This document shows, piece by piece, positions 44,709 to 52,731 of a DNA stretch of 64,000 nucleotides. Origin of the DNA: DTLC01 sp964555645 (lineage in GTDB: Bacteria; Verrucomicrobiota; Verrucomicrobiia; Limisphaerales; DTLC01); NCBI GenBank assembly GCA_964555645.1, contig CAZKTA010000015.1, positions 1-64,000 on the forward strand, read 5' to 3'. The first letter of the stretch is position 1, and each line of letters opens with the position of its first letter. Below the pieces are notes generated by a model that was not told where the DNA came from, made no database searches, and worked only from the letters and a program-made list of their open reading frames with translations. Made by a program: the position numbers and the translations under genes.

Positions 44709-45815
44709 TCACGACAGGTGCGGGTAAATCAGTGCCCCAATCAAACGCAGCAACGGTGTAGGCAACCGCCTAAAAATACCGTTGTACCAGCCCCGCTCAC
44801 GATTCGCGTCGGTCACAAACTCACCCCTTGCAAGATCAAATTTATAATACGCAATTCTCTCCTCACAGGCGCCGAACCCGAGTTTGAACCGGCGCAGGCC
44901 TTCATTTGTAAGCGATGTCCTACCAAGATGCAGCGACTCTAATTTGTGTTCCGCAAACCATTCGATTGCTTGCCACATCAATAAGTTGTTGGGGCGCAAT
45001 TGCTGGAACGCATAATCGGAAGCCCCATATTTGTATATGGCGCGACGGCCATAGCGCAGGAAAATGGCCGCCGCAATCGGTTTGCCCTTCCACCTTGCAG
45101 TTGCAACAAAACCAAATCCGCGCTCTAAAACATGCCGTGCGAGATTTTTGAAAAAACCGTACGGCTGTGGGGGTAATCCATGTCGCCGCCTTGTTCGGCA
45201 ATGCAAACCGTAAAATTCGCGCACCGCATCAGTGTCAGTGCTGAAATCAATCGCTACACCCGCCTCTTGCGCTTTGCGGATGCCGCGCCGCACTGCGCTA
45301 TGCAGCCTCTCAAACAGCGAATCTGCACCCTCGCCGAGGTTGACGACATGACCATAAAAAACCAGCGAAGGCGCCGCCCCTGGCAAAGCATCGCCATTAC
45401 CCCGAAATTCGATGTATCGGCAACCGGATTCTCGCGCCCATTGAAAAGCCAGCTTGATGAGCTCATGTGGGTTGCCTTCAGGGCCGGCCAACACGCCGCA
45501 AAAATCGGTAAAAGGCAACGCGACCGCACGGCGACCTGAGAACGGGCTTGAAACTTTCATTACCGGCAACAATGCAACAAGCTCACCTCCGTAGAAGTGC
45601 GCAAAATAAGCGGGTTCATGTCCGTAGGTATCAACCAGCACACGCGCCCAAGCTGTGGTATGAAAAACCGTTCGGTCAGGGTGTGCATTCAACAGCGCGT
45701 CCCAACCCGGGTATTGAAGTGGGTCAACTTGAAGCAATAAATGGCGTCCGGCAAAAGCCTGAACGCGCTTGGACTCGCCGTTTGATGTAAAAATCGGTTT
45801 AAGCAACACACTCAT
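44709..45815 (-). CDS. FemAB-related protein of the exosortase/PEP-CTERM type
   Basis: 368 residues with a layout and motifs close to the XrtA/PEP-CTERM FemAB-related family: HPDRTVFHTTAWARVLVDTY, EPAYFAHFYGGELVALLPVM, LPFTDFCGVLAGPEGNP, RRGIRKAQEAGVAIDF, YGLHCRTRRRHGLPPQPYGF, IAAAIFLRYGRRAIYKYGAS, LRPNNLLMWQAIEWFAE and LGRTSLTNEGLRRFKLGFGA. It is cytoplasmic and probably adds an amino acid or acyl group to the polymer precursor. The start overlaps the end of the aminotransferase gene by 17 bases and the chain-length gene follows after 54 bases, so they form one operon. Confidence 0.88.
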   Translation of the reverse strand: MSVLLKPIFTSNGESKRVQAFAGRHLLLQVDPLQYPGWDALLNAHPDRTVFHTTAWARVLVDTYGHEPAYFAHFYGGELVALLPVMKVSSPFSGRRAVALPFTDFCGVLAGPEGNPHELIKLAFQWARESGCRYIEFRGNGDALPGAAPSLVFYGHVVNLGEGADSLFERLHSAVRRGIRKAQEAGVAIDFSTDTDAVREFYGLHCRTRRRHGLPPQPYGFFKNLARHVLERGFGFVATARWKGKPIAAAIFLRYGRRAIYKYGASDYAFQQLRPNNLLMWQAIEWFAEHKLESLHLGRTSLTNEGLRRFKLGFGACEERIAYYKFDLARGEFVTDANRERGWYNGIFRRLPTPLLRLIGALIYPHLS

Positions 45816-46929
45816 GCTGTTTCCGCAGGTTCACCACATTGCTCAATTGTTCACACACATAACCAATCTGTTCGCGCGTCAATTCTGGATACATTGGCAG
45901 TGACAACAACTCCGCCGCGCATTGTTCAGCAATTGGAAACGAACCTACACCATAGCCAAGCCACTGGTACGCCTCCTGCAAATGAATCGGCACAGGGTAG
46001 TGAATTCCACAACTGACACCCCGTTTGCCAAGTGCATCAAGCACACTATCACGATCCGTGACGCGGACAGCGTAAACGTGGTAAACATGTGTGTTGTGGG
46101 GGGCCTCAATTGGTGTGACCACATCGTCATAACCTGCCAGTAATTTATCGTACACCCGTGCATTAGCACGGCGGCGCGCATTCACAAAGTCGAGGTTCTT
46201 CAGCTTTACCCGCAGCACCGCCGCCTGAATACCATCCATACGCGCGTTCCAACCTATCTTTGAGTGCACATACCTCTTAGCCTGACCGTGATCGCGCAGC
46301 ATTTGGATCGCCAAACACAGTTCAGGATCGTTTGTGACCACTGCCCCGGCCTCGCCAAAAGCGCCCAAGTTTTTACCGGGGTAAAAACTGAAACAACCAG
46401 CCACGCCCATCGTACCGGCTTTTTTGCCTTTGTACTCTGCCCCGTGCGCCTGACATGCATCTTCCACAATTGGTATATTGTGTCGGGATGCAATTTCGAT
46501 GATCGGATCCATATCGGCGCACTGTCCAAATAAATGCACCGGAATAATGGCTTTTGTTTTTGGCGTGATTGCCTGTTCAAGCAGACCCGGATCGAGCGTG
46601 TACGTGCGTTCTTCAATATCCACAAAAACTGGCCGCGCGCCGCAGTAACTGATGGCCTCGGCCGTAGCCATGAATGTGTTTGGCACGGTTATAACCTCGT
46701 CACCTGGGCCTACCCCCAAAGCAAGCAACGTCAGCCAGAGCGCATCTGTGCCGCTGCCAACGCCGATCGCAAAACGTGCCCCGCAGTATGCGGCAAATTC
46801 TTCTTCGAATTTGGCTACAAACGGACCGCCTGCAAATGCGTTGGAATCAATTACCTCTGCAATTGCAGCGTCGATCTGCGCGCGTAACGGCTCGTGATGC
46901 GCTTTAAGGTCAAGAAATGGCACCTTCAT
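45799..46929 (-). CDS. DegT/DnrJ/EryC1-type nucleotide-sugar aminotransferase
   Basis: 376 residues. PLP-dependent sugar aminotransferase with K186 (SFYPGKNLGAFGEAG) as Schiff-base residue, VEDACQAHGAEYKGKKAGTM before it, and the nucleotide-sugar contacts VGSGTDALWLTLLALGVGPG and VPNTFMATAEAISYCG. The neighbours (oxidoreductase and hexapeptide acetyltransferase in the same operon) match the WbpE/WlbC step, amination of a 3-keto UDP-N-acetylglucosaminuronic acid. The start lies inside the 3' end of the acetyltransferase gene, and the 3' end overlaps the FemAB gene. The exact sugar is inferred from context. Confidence 0.92.
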   Translation of the reverse strand: MKVPFLDLKAHHEPLRAQIDAAIAEVIDSNAFAGGPFVAKFEEEFAAYCGARFAIGVGSGTDALWLTLLALGVGPGDEVITVPNTFMATAEAISYCGARPVFVDIEERTYTLDPGLLEQAITPKTKAIIPVHLFGQCADMDPIIEIASRHNIPIVEDACQAHGAEYKGKKAGTMGVAGCFSFYPGKNLGAFGEAGAVVTNDPELCLAIQMLRDHGQAKRYVHSKIGWNARMDGIQAAVLRVKLKNLDFVNARRRANARVYDKLLAGYDDVVTPIEAPHNTHVYHVYAVRVTDRDSVLDALGKRGVSCGIHYPVPIHLQEAYQWLGYGVGSFPIAEQCAAELLSLPMYPELTREQIGYVCEQLSNVVNLRKQHECVA

Positions 46930-47428
46930 AACGTTTCTCCTCGGTTAACATCTTTATAACACGGGCTGGGTTACCTGCCACGACCGCATACGGCGGCACA
47001 TCACGCGTCACTACACTACCTGCGCCAATTAACGCCTTTTCACCAATTGTAATGCCGCAAAGCAGTGTTGCACCCGAGCCAATTGACGCACCGCGCCTGA
47101 CCAAGGTCGGGATACACTTCCAGTCTTTCTCAGTCTGCAGTTGGCCGTCGGCATTGGTCGCTCGCGGGTAAAGGTCGTTTGTGAAAGTCACGTTGTGCCC
47201 AACAAACACTTCATCTTCGATTGTCACACCCTCGCAAATAAAGGTGTGACTTGATATTTTGCAGCGGCTCCCGATTCTGGCACCCTTCTGTATCTCGACG
47301 AACGGACCTATTTTGACTTCGTCGCCGATCTCGCACCCGTAGAGGTTCACAAATGCCCCTATCTGGACGTTCCTGCCCAGCTTAACGTCTGGGGCAATTC
47401 GCTGCAGATTTTCGATTGCCAGGCTCAT
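46910..47428 (-). CDS. Hexapeptide N-acetyltransferase of the WbpD/WlbB type
   Basis: 172 residues from the ATG at 47428, which overlaps the oxidoreductase stop (ATGA). Left-handed beta-helix repeats run through the protein: VQIGAFVNLYGCEIGDEV, KIGPFVEIQKGARIGSRC, TFICEGVTIEDEVFVGHNV, then the loop TFTNDLYPRA (catalytic Asn-Asp region of this family), ASIGSGATLLCGITIGEKA and LIGAGSVVTRDVPPYAVV. The VFVGHNVTFTNDLYPR loop is diagnostic of UDP-3-amino-sugar N-acetyltransferases. It should acetylate the amine installed by the next enzyme's product, giving a 2,3-diacetamido-glucuronic-acid-type nucleotide sugar. Confidence 0.88.
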   Translation of the reverse strand: MSLAIENLQRIAPDVKLGRNVQIGAFVNLYGCEIGDEVKIGPFVEIQKGARIGSRCKISSHTFICEGVTIEDEVFVGHNVTFTNDLYPRATNADGQLQTEKDWKCIPTLVRRGASIGSGATLLCGITIGEKALIGAGSVVTRDVPPYAVVAGNPARVIKMLTEEKRYEGAIS

Positions 47429-48516
47429 GCTGCGATTTGTGTGACCTGATAATGGGCCGCATCCCGTACCTGAGCTGCGTGCACCTCCCATGCTTTGCGG
47501 TCAGGCACAGGAAGACATGCACCCTTCTGTTTGAGCGATTGCGAGGCAAGCTCAAGGACTTGAATCACCTGCAACCCATTTTCTCCGGATGTACGAGGTG
47601 TTTTACCCTCGCGGATACACTCGATAAAATGCTGACACTCGATCTTAAGCGGTTCGTCCTGTTTGATATAAGGAATGTACACGTCACCATAGTGATATGA
47701 GTATTGGAACTCGGCAAATGTATCGTAATGCGGGGGTACTTCGACCCGCGCATCGTAAATCTTGATTTTCTCGTGCAGCGCAACGTCGTCATAGACGATC
47801 ATCCGCCGTGACCCGACAAATGTCATTTCCCGGACCTTCTTCGGGTCAAGCCAACTGCTATGAATCGTTGCAGCCCGGTTTTTCCTGAATGACAGATAAA
47901 GCGTGCTAACATCTTCGATTCCGGGTGTAACATGCGCATCGCCACGACATGAAACAGAGACCGGCATCTCGTCCATGATGTACAGCACAATCGAGATATC
48001 ATGCGTCGCCAGGTCCCAGGTCACATTAATGTCTTTTTGGAACAGACCCAGATTAAGCCGACGCGCCCCTATGTACCGAAGCTCGCCGATGTCACCATGA
48101 TCGATGATTTCCTTGATCTTCAGCACTGCGGGCGAATAGAGGAAAGTATGCCCCACCATCAACACCAACCCGTTTTTCCGCGCAAGCTCGATCAATTCCT
48201 CACACTCGGCAACAGAACATGCCATCGGTTTCTCAATAAAAGTGTGCTTGCCCGCCAACAAACTCGCCTTTGCCATCGGATAATGAAACCGTACGGGGGT
48301 AGCGATGACAATTGCGTCAAGCGCGCCATTAAGGAGCGATTCGTAATTTTGCTCGCCTTCGACCTCAGGATAAAGGCGTCGCATATGCGCAAGTCGTTCC
48401 GGATTCGTATCACAAACGTATCTGAGGTTACATTCCGGTATTTGCCGAAGATTACGCGCCAGGTTCGGGCCCCAGTAGCCACAGCCGATGACGCCTATGT
48501 TAATCTGTTTTTTCAT
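47425..48516 (-). CDS. Gfo/Idh/MocA oxidoreductase of the WlbA/WbpB type
   Basis: 363 residues. An NAD-binding Rossmann fold opens with NIGVIGCGYWGPNLARNLRQ and continues with VCDTNPERLAHM, LDAIVIATPVRFHYPMAKAS and HTFIEKPMACS, the conserved Lys motif. The C-terminal half has LNLGLFQKDINVTWDLATHD (the family's H-D pair). With its partners it fits the WlbA/WbpB step, oxidation at C3 of UDP-N-acetyl-glucosaminuronic acid. The start is 14 bases after the sugar-transferase stop and the end overlaps the acetyltransferase, so it is part of that operon. The UDP-GlcNAc 6-dehydrogenase that would supply the substrate is not in the window. Confidence 0.92.
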   Translation of the reverse strand: MKKQINIGVIGCGYWGPNLARNLRQIPECNLRYVCDTNPERLAHMRRLYPEVEGEQNYESLLNGALDAIVIATPVRFHYPMAKASLLAGKHTFIEKPMACSVAECEELIELARKNGLVLMVGHTFLYSPAVLKIKEIIDHGDIGELRYIGARRLNLGLFQKDINVTWDLATHDISIVLYIMDEMPVSVSCRGDAHVTPGIEDVSTLYLSFRKNRAATIHSSWLDPKKVREMTFVGSRRMIVYDDVALHEKIKIYDARVEVPPHYDTFAEFQYSYHYGDVYIPYIKQDEPLKIECQHFIECIREGKTPRTSGENGLQVIQVLELASQSLKQKGACLPVPDRKAWEVHAAQVRDAAHYQVTQIAA

Positions 48517-48530
48517 ATGCTTTGTGCTGT

Positions 48531-49256
48531 TTACGGGGTTGCTTTTTGGACGATGGCTTGCTCGCCTTTCCGGCTTGCGAATAGAGATTCAAGAAGCTGC
48601 TGGACAAGCACAAAAGGCGTGCGTGCAATGATTAAAAGATCAAGCTTAAGTGACCTATGTTCCACGTACCATATGTCCATCTGGATCATTTGCTTGAATG
48701 TGGTGCGATTCTTGCCGTAGACCTGCCAGTAACCGGTCAACCCGGGCAATGTATCAAACCGTTTGCGCGCCCACTCGGGATATTCCTCATACTCGTACGG
48801 AAGACACGGACGCGGACCAACCAGGCTCATCTCGCCAAGCAAAACGTTTATTAACTGAGGCAATTCGTCCAACCCGGTTGCGCGCAGCAGCTTGCCAAAC
48901 CCGAATACGCGCGCGTCACCCCCACGGTCCAGCTTCGTCATCGGCGATTCATTTCGTATCAATTGCTGAAGGTGGTTCTTATGCAGTTCTTGGTCGGCCC
49001 CGACCTTCATTGACCGGAACTTCAGACAGACGAAATGTTTCCCCCTGTAGCCGATCCGCTCCTGCTTGAAGAGCACTGGTCCCTTTGAATGTAGCTTAAT
49101 GCCAATGGCGATTAACGCGGCCAAGGGCATCCAAACTGGAGCCAACAGAAAAATACACGCAAGGTCAAGGACGCGTTTCCAGAGCGGCAAACCTGAATCT
49201 GCTGCGGCTAATTCGATTTGTCTCCGCTCCACCTGCACTTGTTCACACGTCTGCAT
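48531..49256 (-). CDS. Polyprenyl-phosphate sugar-1-phosphate transferase (initiating enzyme)
   Basis: 241 residues. It has one N-terminal membrane segment (about 30-52, ACIFLLAPVWMPLAALIAIG) followed by the catalytic core of the WbaP/PglC family: GPVLFKQERIGYRGKHFVCL, KFRSMKVGAD, RGGDARVFGFGKLLRATG, LDELPQLINVLLGEMSLVGP and LPGLTGYWQVYGKN. It should transfer a sugar-1-phosphate to undecaprenyl phosphate and thereby begin the repeat unit. The long CoA-binding N-terminus of WcaJ-like enzymes is absent, as in PglC-like forms. It is the first gene of the operon down to 42408. Confidence 0.92.
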   Translation of the reverse strand: MQTCEQVQVERRQIELAAADSGLPLWKRVLDLACIFLLAPVWMPLAALIAIGIKLHSKGPVLFKQERIGYRGKHFVCLKFRSMKVGADQELHKNHLQQLIRNESPMTKLDRGGDARVFGFGKLLRATGLDELPQLINVLLGEMSLVGPRPCLPYEYEEYPEWARKRFDTLPGLTGYWQVYGKNRTTFKQMIQMDIWYVEHRSLKLDLLIIARTPFVLVQQLLESLFASRKGEQAIVQKATP

Positions 49257-49275
49257 ACATCACCACAGTCTAAGG

Positions 49276-49290
49276 TGGCACCGCTGTTGC
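49276..49290 (+). promoter_or_regulatory. Sigma-54-type -24/-12 site, plus strand
   Basis: TGGCAC (49276-49281), five bases, then TTGC (49287-49290). The GG and GC are ten bases apart, as in the consensus, and all key bases match. The PrsR family acts on sigma-54 promoters. The orientation points away from the EPS operon into the region without a known gene, so the transcript it would start is unknown. Confidence 0.55.
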
Positions 49291-49699
49291 TTGGCCTGCC
49301 TAAGGACAAGACGCCCATCATCTTTTTGAACAGGCGTCAGCCAAAACAGCTAGCACCGTCCCTTCTTGAGAGATAAAAAACCGGCAAAAAGTTCCGTCCT
49401 CCCCGCCCTCGTCATTTTGGCGATGGGAATTAAATCACACGGTCTTTTTGCCGTTTCATACGCCGCCAAGCTCCCGAACTCGGCGCCGCAATTTTTACCC
49501 CTCAACATCTTTGCATCACCTTGCCTGTTTAACTCGCACTGCAAGTTTGGTTTTTTGTCTCTAGCTTTTGCGACTTACTAGAATTACCACGCTACAATTA
49601 TCAGCGCGCGCAAATGCAGCGTCAATCGGGTAAAACCCCGACCCTGACCTAGGGAAATTACCTACTGCAAAGCGTCCCTAACGGTGGGAACGCCTAACG

Positions 49700-49715
49700 T
49701 TGCACAATTGTTCAA
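49700..49715. promoter_or_regulatory. Dyad TTGCACAA-TTGTTCAA, possible operator
   Basis: TTGCACAATTGTTCAA is palindromic with one mismatch. It resembles the dyad at 50795-50809 and lies upstream of the sugar-transferase operon. The binding protein is not known; the neighbouring LuxR-type protein is one candidate. Confidence 0.4.
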
Positions 49716-49835
49716 GGTTTTGTGAGCAAACGTGGGGACTTACCACGCAGTTTCACCTGTAAGCGCATAATGCAACCGTTCCTGAAAGAGAGGGTTCAGA
49801 GACCCGAAAAGTGTTATGGACTGCATTGGAGGCAC

Positions 49836-50555
49836 TTATGAGCGGTTCGATGCGTATGCTCTCAGCGCTTCATTTGAACGAAGCCGAAGCTTGCGCCGAA
49901 TGACAATGCAATGTGCCTCGAGTGCACGTCGGCTAAGGCGGAGCCGGCGTGCAATTTCGGTTTGGTCGGCCCCTGACGCGAGCAGGCCTAGTATTCTTAT
50001 TTCGCGCTTAGTAAGAGCTGGTACAGGCTTGCTCTGAACCACAGTTGCCTGATATGCTTTCTTGAGCATACGCGCTGCAATGGCTGGTGTTGTGTAGGCG
50101 TTCATGCGCGATACAACACTCAGTGCATGAATTAATTCGTGCTCCAACTCAGACCTGGGCAGATAACCGTTGGCACCCAACCGTAACGCCCGTTCTGCAC
50201 ATGCCTCGTCGTTCAAATCTGAGACGACCAATATGCGCAGCGCTGGAAATTTTGTCCTTAGGAAGTGAACAAGAGCGAGGTTGTTCACCGTTTCGCTCTC
50301 AAAATGCAACACTACAATATGCGGGGTTAACCTGGCAATCGCCTCCGAAACGTTCTGTGCATTTTCAAGCCCACTGCAGAGAACAAAATGTGCCTCGCGT
50401 TGAACAATACGGCTCAACTCGCTTCGAAACGCCGGGCAGCCTGAAACAACCAACACACGCTGTTTGGTCACGTCGTCACTTTGCAAAGTCAATGTATCCT
50501 TCCTGCCAAAAGGGCGCCTCTGAGTCTTTGTATAACGATCTGCGTTCAAATTCAC
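49836..50555 (-). CDS. NarL/FixJ-type regulator with pseudo-receiver domain
   Basis: 239 residues. Residues 32-150 have a receiver-like pattern (RVLVVSGCPAFRSEL, PHIVVLHFESETVNNLALV, LRLGANGYLPRSE) but the acidic pair is SG (38-39), the phosphoacceptor Asp is H84 and the conserved Lys is R134, so it cannot be phosphorylated in the usual way. Residues 176-239 are a LuxR-type helix-turn-helix (PALTKREIRILGLLASGADQ, EIARRLRLSRRALEAHCIV). It should bind DNA as a dimer, perhaps constitutively or under another control. Located between two EPS-related regions and near two dyads, it may regulate the EPS operon. Confidence 0.85.
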   Translation of the reverse strand: MNLNADRYTKTQRRPFGRKDTLTLQSDDVTKQRVLVVSGCPAFRSELSRIVQREAHFVLCSGLENAQNVSEAIARLTPHIVVLHFESETVNNLALVHFLRTKFPALRILVVSDLNDEACAERALRLGANGYLPRSELEHELIHALSVVSRMNAYTTPAIAARMLKKAYQATVVQSKPVPALTKREIRILGLLASGADQTEIARRLRLSRRALEAHCIVIRRKLRLRSNEALRAYASNRS

Positions 50556-50866
50556 TTGGCGTTTCGGTGACCACGCTGTTCCAAACGGATTTTGATCCTC
50601 GAACCATTTCTACATCAGACCTCCATTGCCTGTCCCGCGCGTCACCGCATAATCAATTCTGGCTGAAATTTTTGAATTGCCAATCGGGGAAAAGACCTTA
50701 TACGCGCCTCGGAGCAAATCCTAGCCTTGCGCCTTGGACATAGGGGAAAACAGCACTCTTGCGTCCGCAGATTCAACACCGCTGCACAGCACCCTGCACA
50801 AGTTGTGCATGTCCGCTATCACTACAATATGAGGCCAATTTACAATCGACAACCATCACAAAGACG
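50556..50866. other. Upstream region of the LuxR-type gene
   Basis: No gene is seen apart from the dyad at 50795-50809. The likely promoter of the LuxR-type gene falls here. Confidence 0.4.
50795..50809. promoter_or_regulatory. Dyad TGCACAA-G-TTGTGCA, possible operator
   Basis: Perfect palindrome with 7-base arms and one central base, about 240 bases upstream of the LuxR-type gene. It shares the core TGCACAA with the dyad at 49700-49715, suggesting a common regulator. Confidence 0.4.
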
Positions 50867-51370
50867 CTACTTGTGAGATTCACCCGCGAAGCTCAATTCA
50901 AGCACAAAATCAAGTCTTTTGCGCGTTCCCACTAGGCTTCGACATCCCCCACACACAGTGCTGCCTGAATCAAGCCTAGTCCATACGTGCAAGCAACGAC
51001 GGCGTATGAACAGGTAAAAAGGCCTGAGAACCTTAACATTCGATGTTCCGGGTTGCGGATTTAGTAATGCCAACATGGCTGCGCCTACGCAGAGTAACAT
51101 CGCCATAAGTGCAAGCGACCAGCTGTGTCCGGCTTGTGTCAACGATCGGAAAAGCGCGTTCGGCAACGGTGCCGCTTTTATGCGAAAAACAAAGGTCGAG
51201 ACCCGCTTGTTATCGAATCTGGATTCATTGGCCCGGCGCTTGTCGTACCACCGTGACACGCAGATGCCCACTAAAGGCGGCCGCGTCGTGGCCGCACGAA
51301 AAAACATTCTGACGGCACCCTGACAGTAGAGGCAGTGGTAAACGTCTCCACACTTTTGGAGGTGCAACAC
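50867..51370 (-). CDS. Hypothetical protein, doubtful
   Basis: A 167-codon minus-strand frame. It has an early Cys pair (KCGDVYHCLYCQG) and one hydrophobic stretch (SWSLALMAMLLCVGAAMLAL) followed by a basic tail. No family is recognised and no good ribosome binding site is visible. A zinc-binding piece plus one membrane helix would be an odd but possible small protein. It could also be a chance frame in an intergenic region of over 900 bases. Confidence 0.25.
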   Translation of the reverse strand: MLHLQKCGDVYHCLYCQGAVRMFFRAATTRPPLVGICVSRWYDKRRANESRFDNKRVSTFVFRIKAAPLPNALFRSLTQAGHSWSLALMAMLLCVGAAMLALLNPQPGTSNVKVLRPFYLFIRRRCLHVWTRLDSGSTVCGGCRSLVGTRKRLDFVLELSFAGESHK

Positions 51371-51468
51371 TTTGCGTCTTCGTTTAGCGGCTCGGCGCGG
51401 AAACCTGCTGAGTGTTCAACTGCTTGCGCCTCAAATTTTTACCATCTTTGGTGGCGGCCTTGTGAAAA

Positions 51469-52731
51469 CTAAAGCAAGATCCCGGCAATCGTAGCTGTTA
51501 AGTAGCTTGCCAGTACTCCACCGATCATGGAGCGCACGCCAAGCCTGGCCATCTCAGCTCGGCGCTCAGGCGCAAGTGAGCCGATGCCACCGACTTGAAT
51601 AGCAATGCTTGCGAAGTTGGCAAACCCGCAAAGTGCATACGTAGCAAGGATAAAACTCCGCGTATCAACGGCCGTTTTCGGGCTAGTCAGCGATAGGTAA
51701 CCGTAAAATTCGTTGAGTACAATTCGTTCTCCCAGTATTTGGCCAATGATCACGCAATCTTTCGCCGGTACACCCATCAGCAACGCGAACGGCGCGTTAA
51801 CCCAACCAAGAATCGTCTCCAGTCGAATTGGGTTGGCCACGCCGAGTTTTGCCTGTGGCCAAGTTAAAATGAAATTCACGAGCGCAACCACGGCTACGAA
51901 CGCAATTAACATTGCCATGACATTAATCGAGAGTTTCATGCCGTCACTTGCGCCACGGCACAATGCATCGAGGGCATTGACCGTAGTGCGTGCTGGGTCT
52001 TTCGGCACAACACCTGCCGTCTCACTCTGCTCGGTTTCTGGCAGTATGACCTTTGCAATCAAAAGCGCTGCAGGCGCACTCAGCACAGACGCCGTCAACA
52101 GATGGCCTGGCATATCCGGATGACCCGCGTCAATCCCAAGCTTTGCATAGACCGCCCCTACACCACCTGCAATTGTCGCCATGCCACTCGTCATCATGCA
52201 CAACAGTTCGCTGCGGGTCATGCGCGCAATGTATGGCTTGACCAATAGCGGCGCCTCGGTTTGCCCCATGAAAATGTTTGCTGCTGCAGCGAGTGTTTCA
52301 CTGCCGCTTGTGCGCATTGCACTGCGCATGAGCCATGCCATTGCACGCACCAATTTCTGCAAAATGCCCCAGTGATACAACAGTGACGACAGCGAAGCTA
52401 CGATGATAATTGTACCGGTCACAAGCACGGCAAATATAACGGCGTTTTGCGGGCCAAATTTTTCCCTCAATAACATCTCGTCCGCAAGCGGCCCGAAGAC
52501 AAATTTGCAGCCCTCGTTCGAAAACTGAACAAGCTTTTGAATTGCTGCGCCTGTGAGGCTGAAAACCGCACGACCAACTCCGGTCTTCAATATGAGCACA
52601 GCAAAACAAAATTGCAACGCAAGCCCCCACAAAACAGTACGCCAAGGAAACAGTTTGCGGTGAGACGATGCCGCCCACGCAACTGCAATGAAAGCAACCA
52701 AGCCAACCAAGCTGACCAGCTTCAGCGCCAT
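51469..52731 (-). CDS. Concentrative nucleoside transporter (NupC/CNT family)
   Basis: 420 residues with about eight to ten membrane helices. Family marks: FPWRTVLWGLALQFCFAVLI, GRAVFSLTGAAIQKLVQFSN (CNT N-terminus), VFGPLADEMLLREKFG, MGQTEAPLLVKPYIARMTRS (G-Q-x-E-A, the nucleoside-binding motif), MTSGMATIAGGVGAVYAKLG and GERIVLNEFYGYLSL, FANFASIAIQVGGIG. It imports nucleosides using a sodium or proton gradient in the inner membrane. It has no link to EPS and stands alone with intergenic DNA at both sides. Confidence 0.93.
   Translation of the reverse strand: MALKLVSLVGLVAFIAVAWAASSHRKLFPWRTVLWGLALQFCFAVLILKTGVGRAVFSLTGAAIQKLVQFSNEGCKFVFGPLADEMLLREKFGPQNAVIFAVLVTGTIIIVASLSSLLYHWGILQKLVRAMAWLMRSAMRTSGSETLAAAANIFMGQTEAPLLVKPYIARMTRSELLCMMTSGMATIAGGVGAVYAKLGIDAGHPDMPGHLLTASVLSAPAALLIAKVILPETEQSETAGVVPKDPARTTVNALDALCRGASDGMKLSINVMAMLIAFVAVVALVNFILTWPQAKLGVANPIRLETILGWVNAPFALLMGVPAKDCVIIGQILGERIVLNEFYGYLSLTSPKTAVDTRSFILATYALCGFANFASIAIQVGGIGSLAPERRAEMARLGVRSMIGGVLASYLTATIAGILL

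Larger units (their letters stand above)
49257..49835. other. Intergenic region upstream of the sugar-transferase operon
   Basis: No supported gene. It holds a sigma-54-like site on the plus strand (49276-49290) and a dyad at 49700-49715. A plus-strand frame (TTG at 49366 to 49581, 71 codons) starts about 75 bases after the site but has no Shine-Dalgarno sequence or recognised relatives. Confidence 0.5.
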
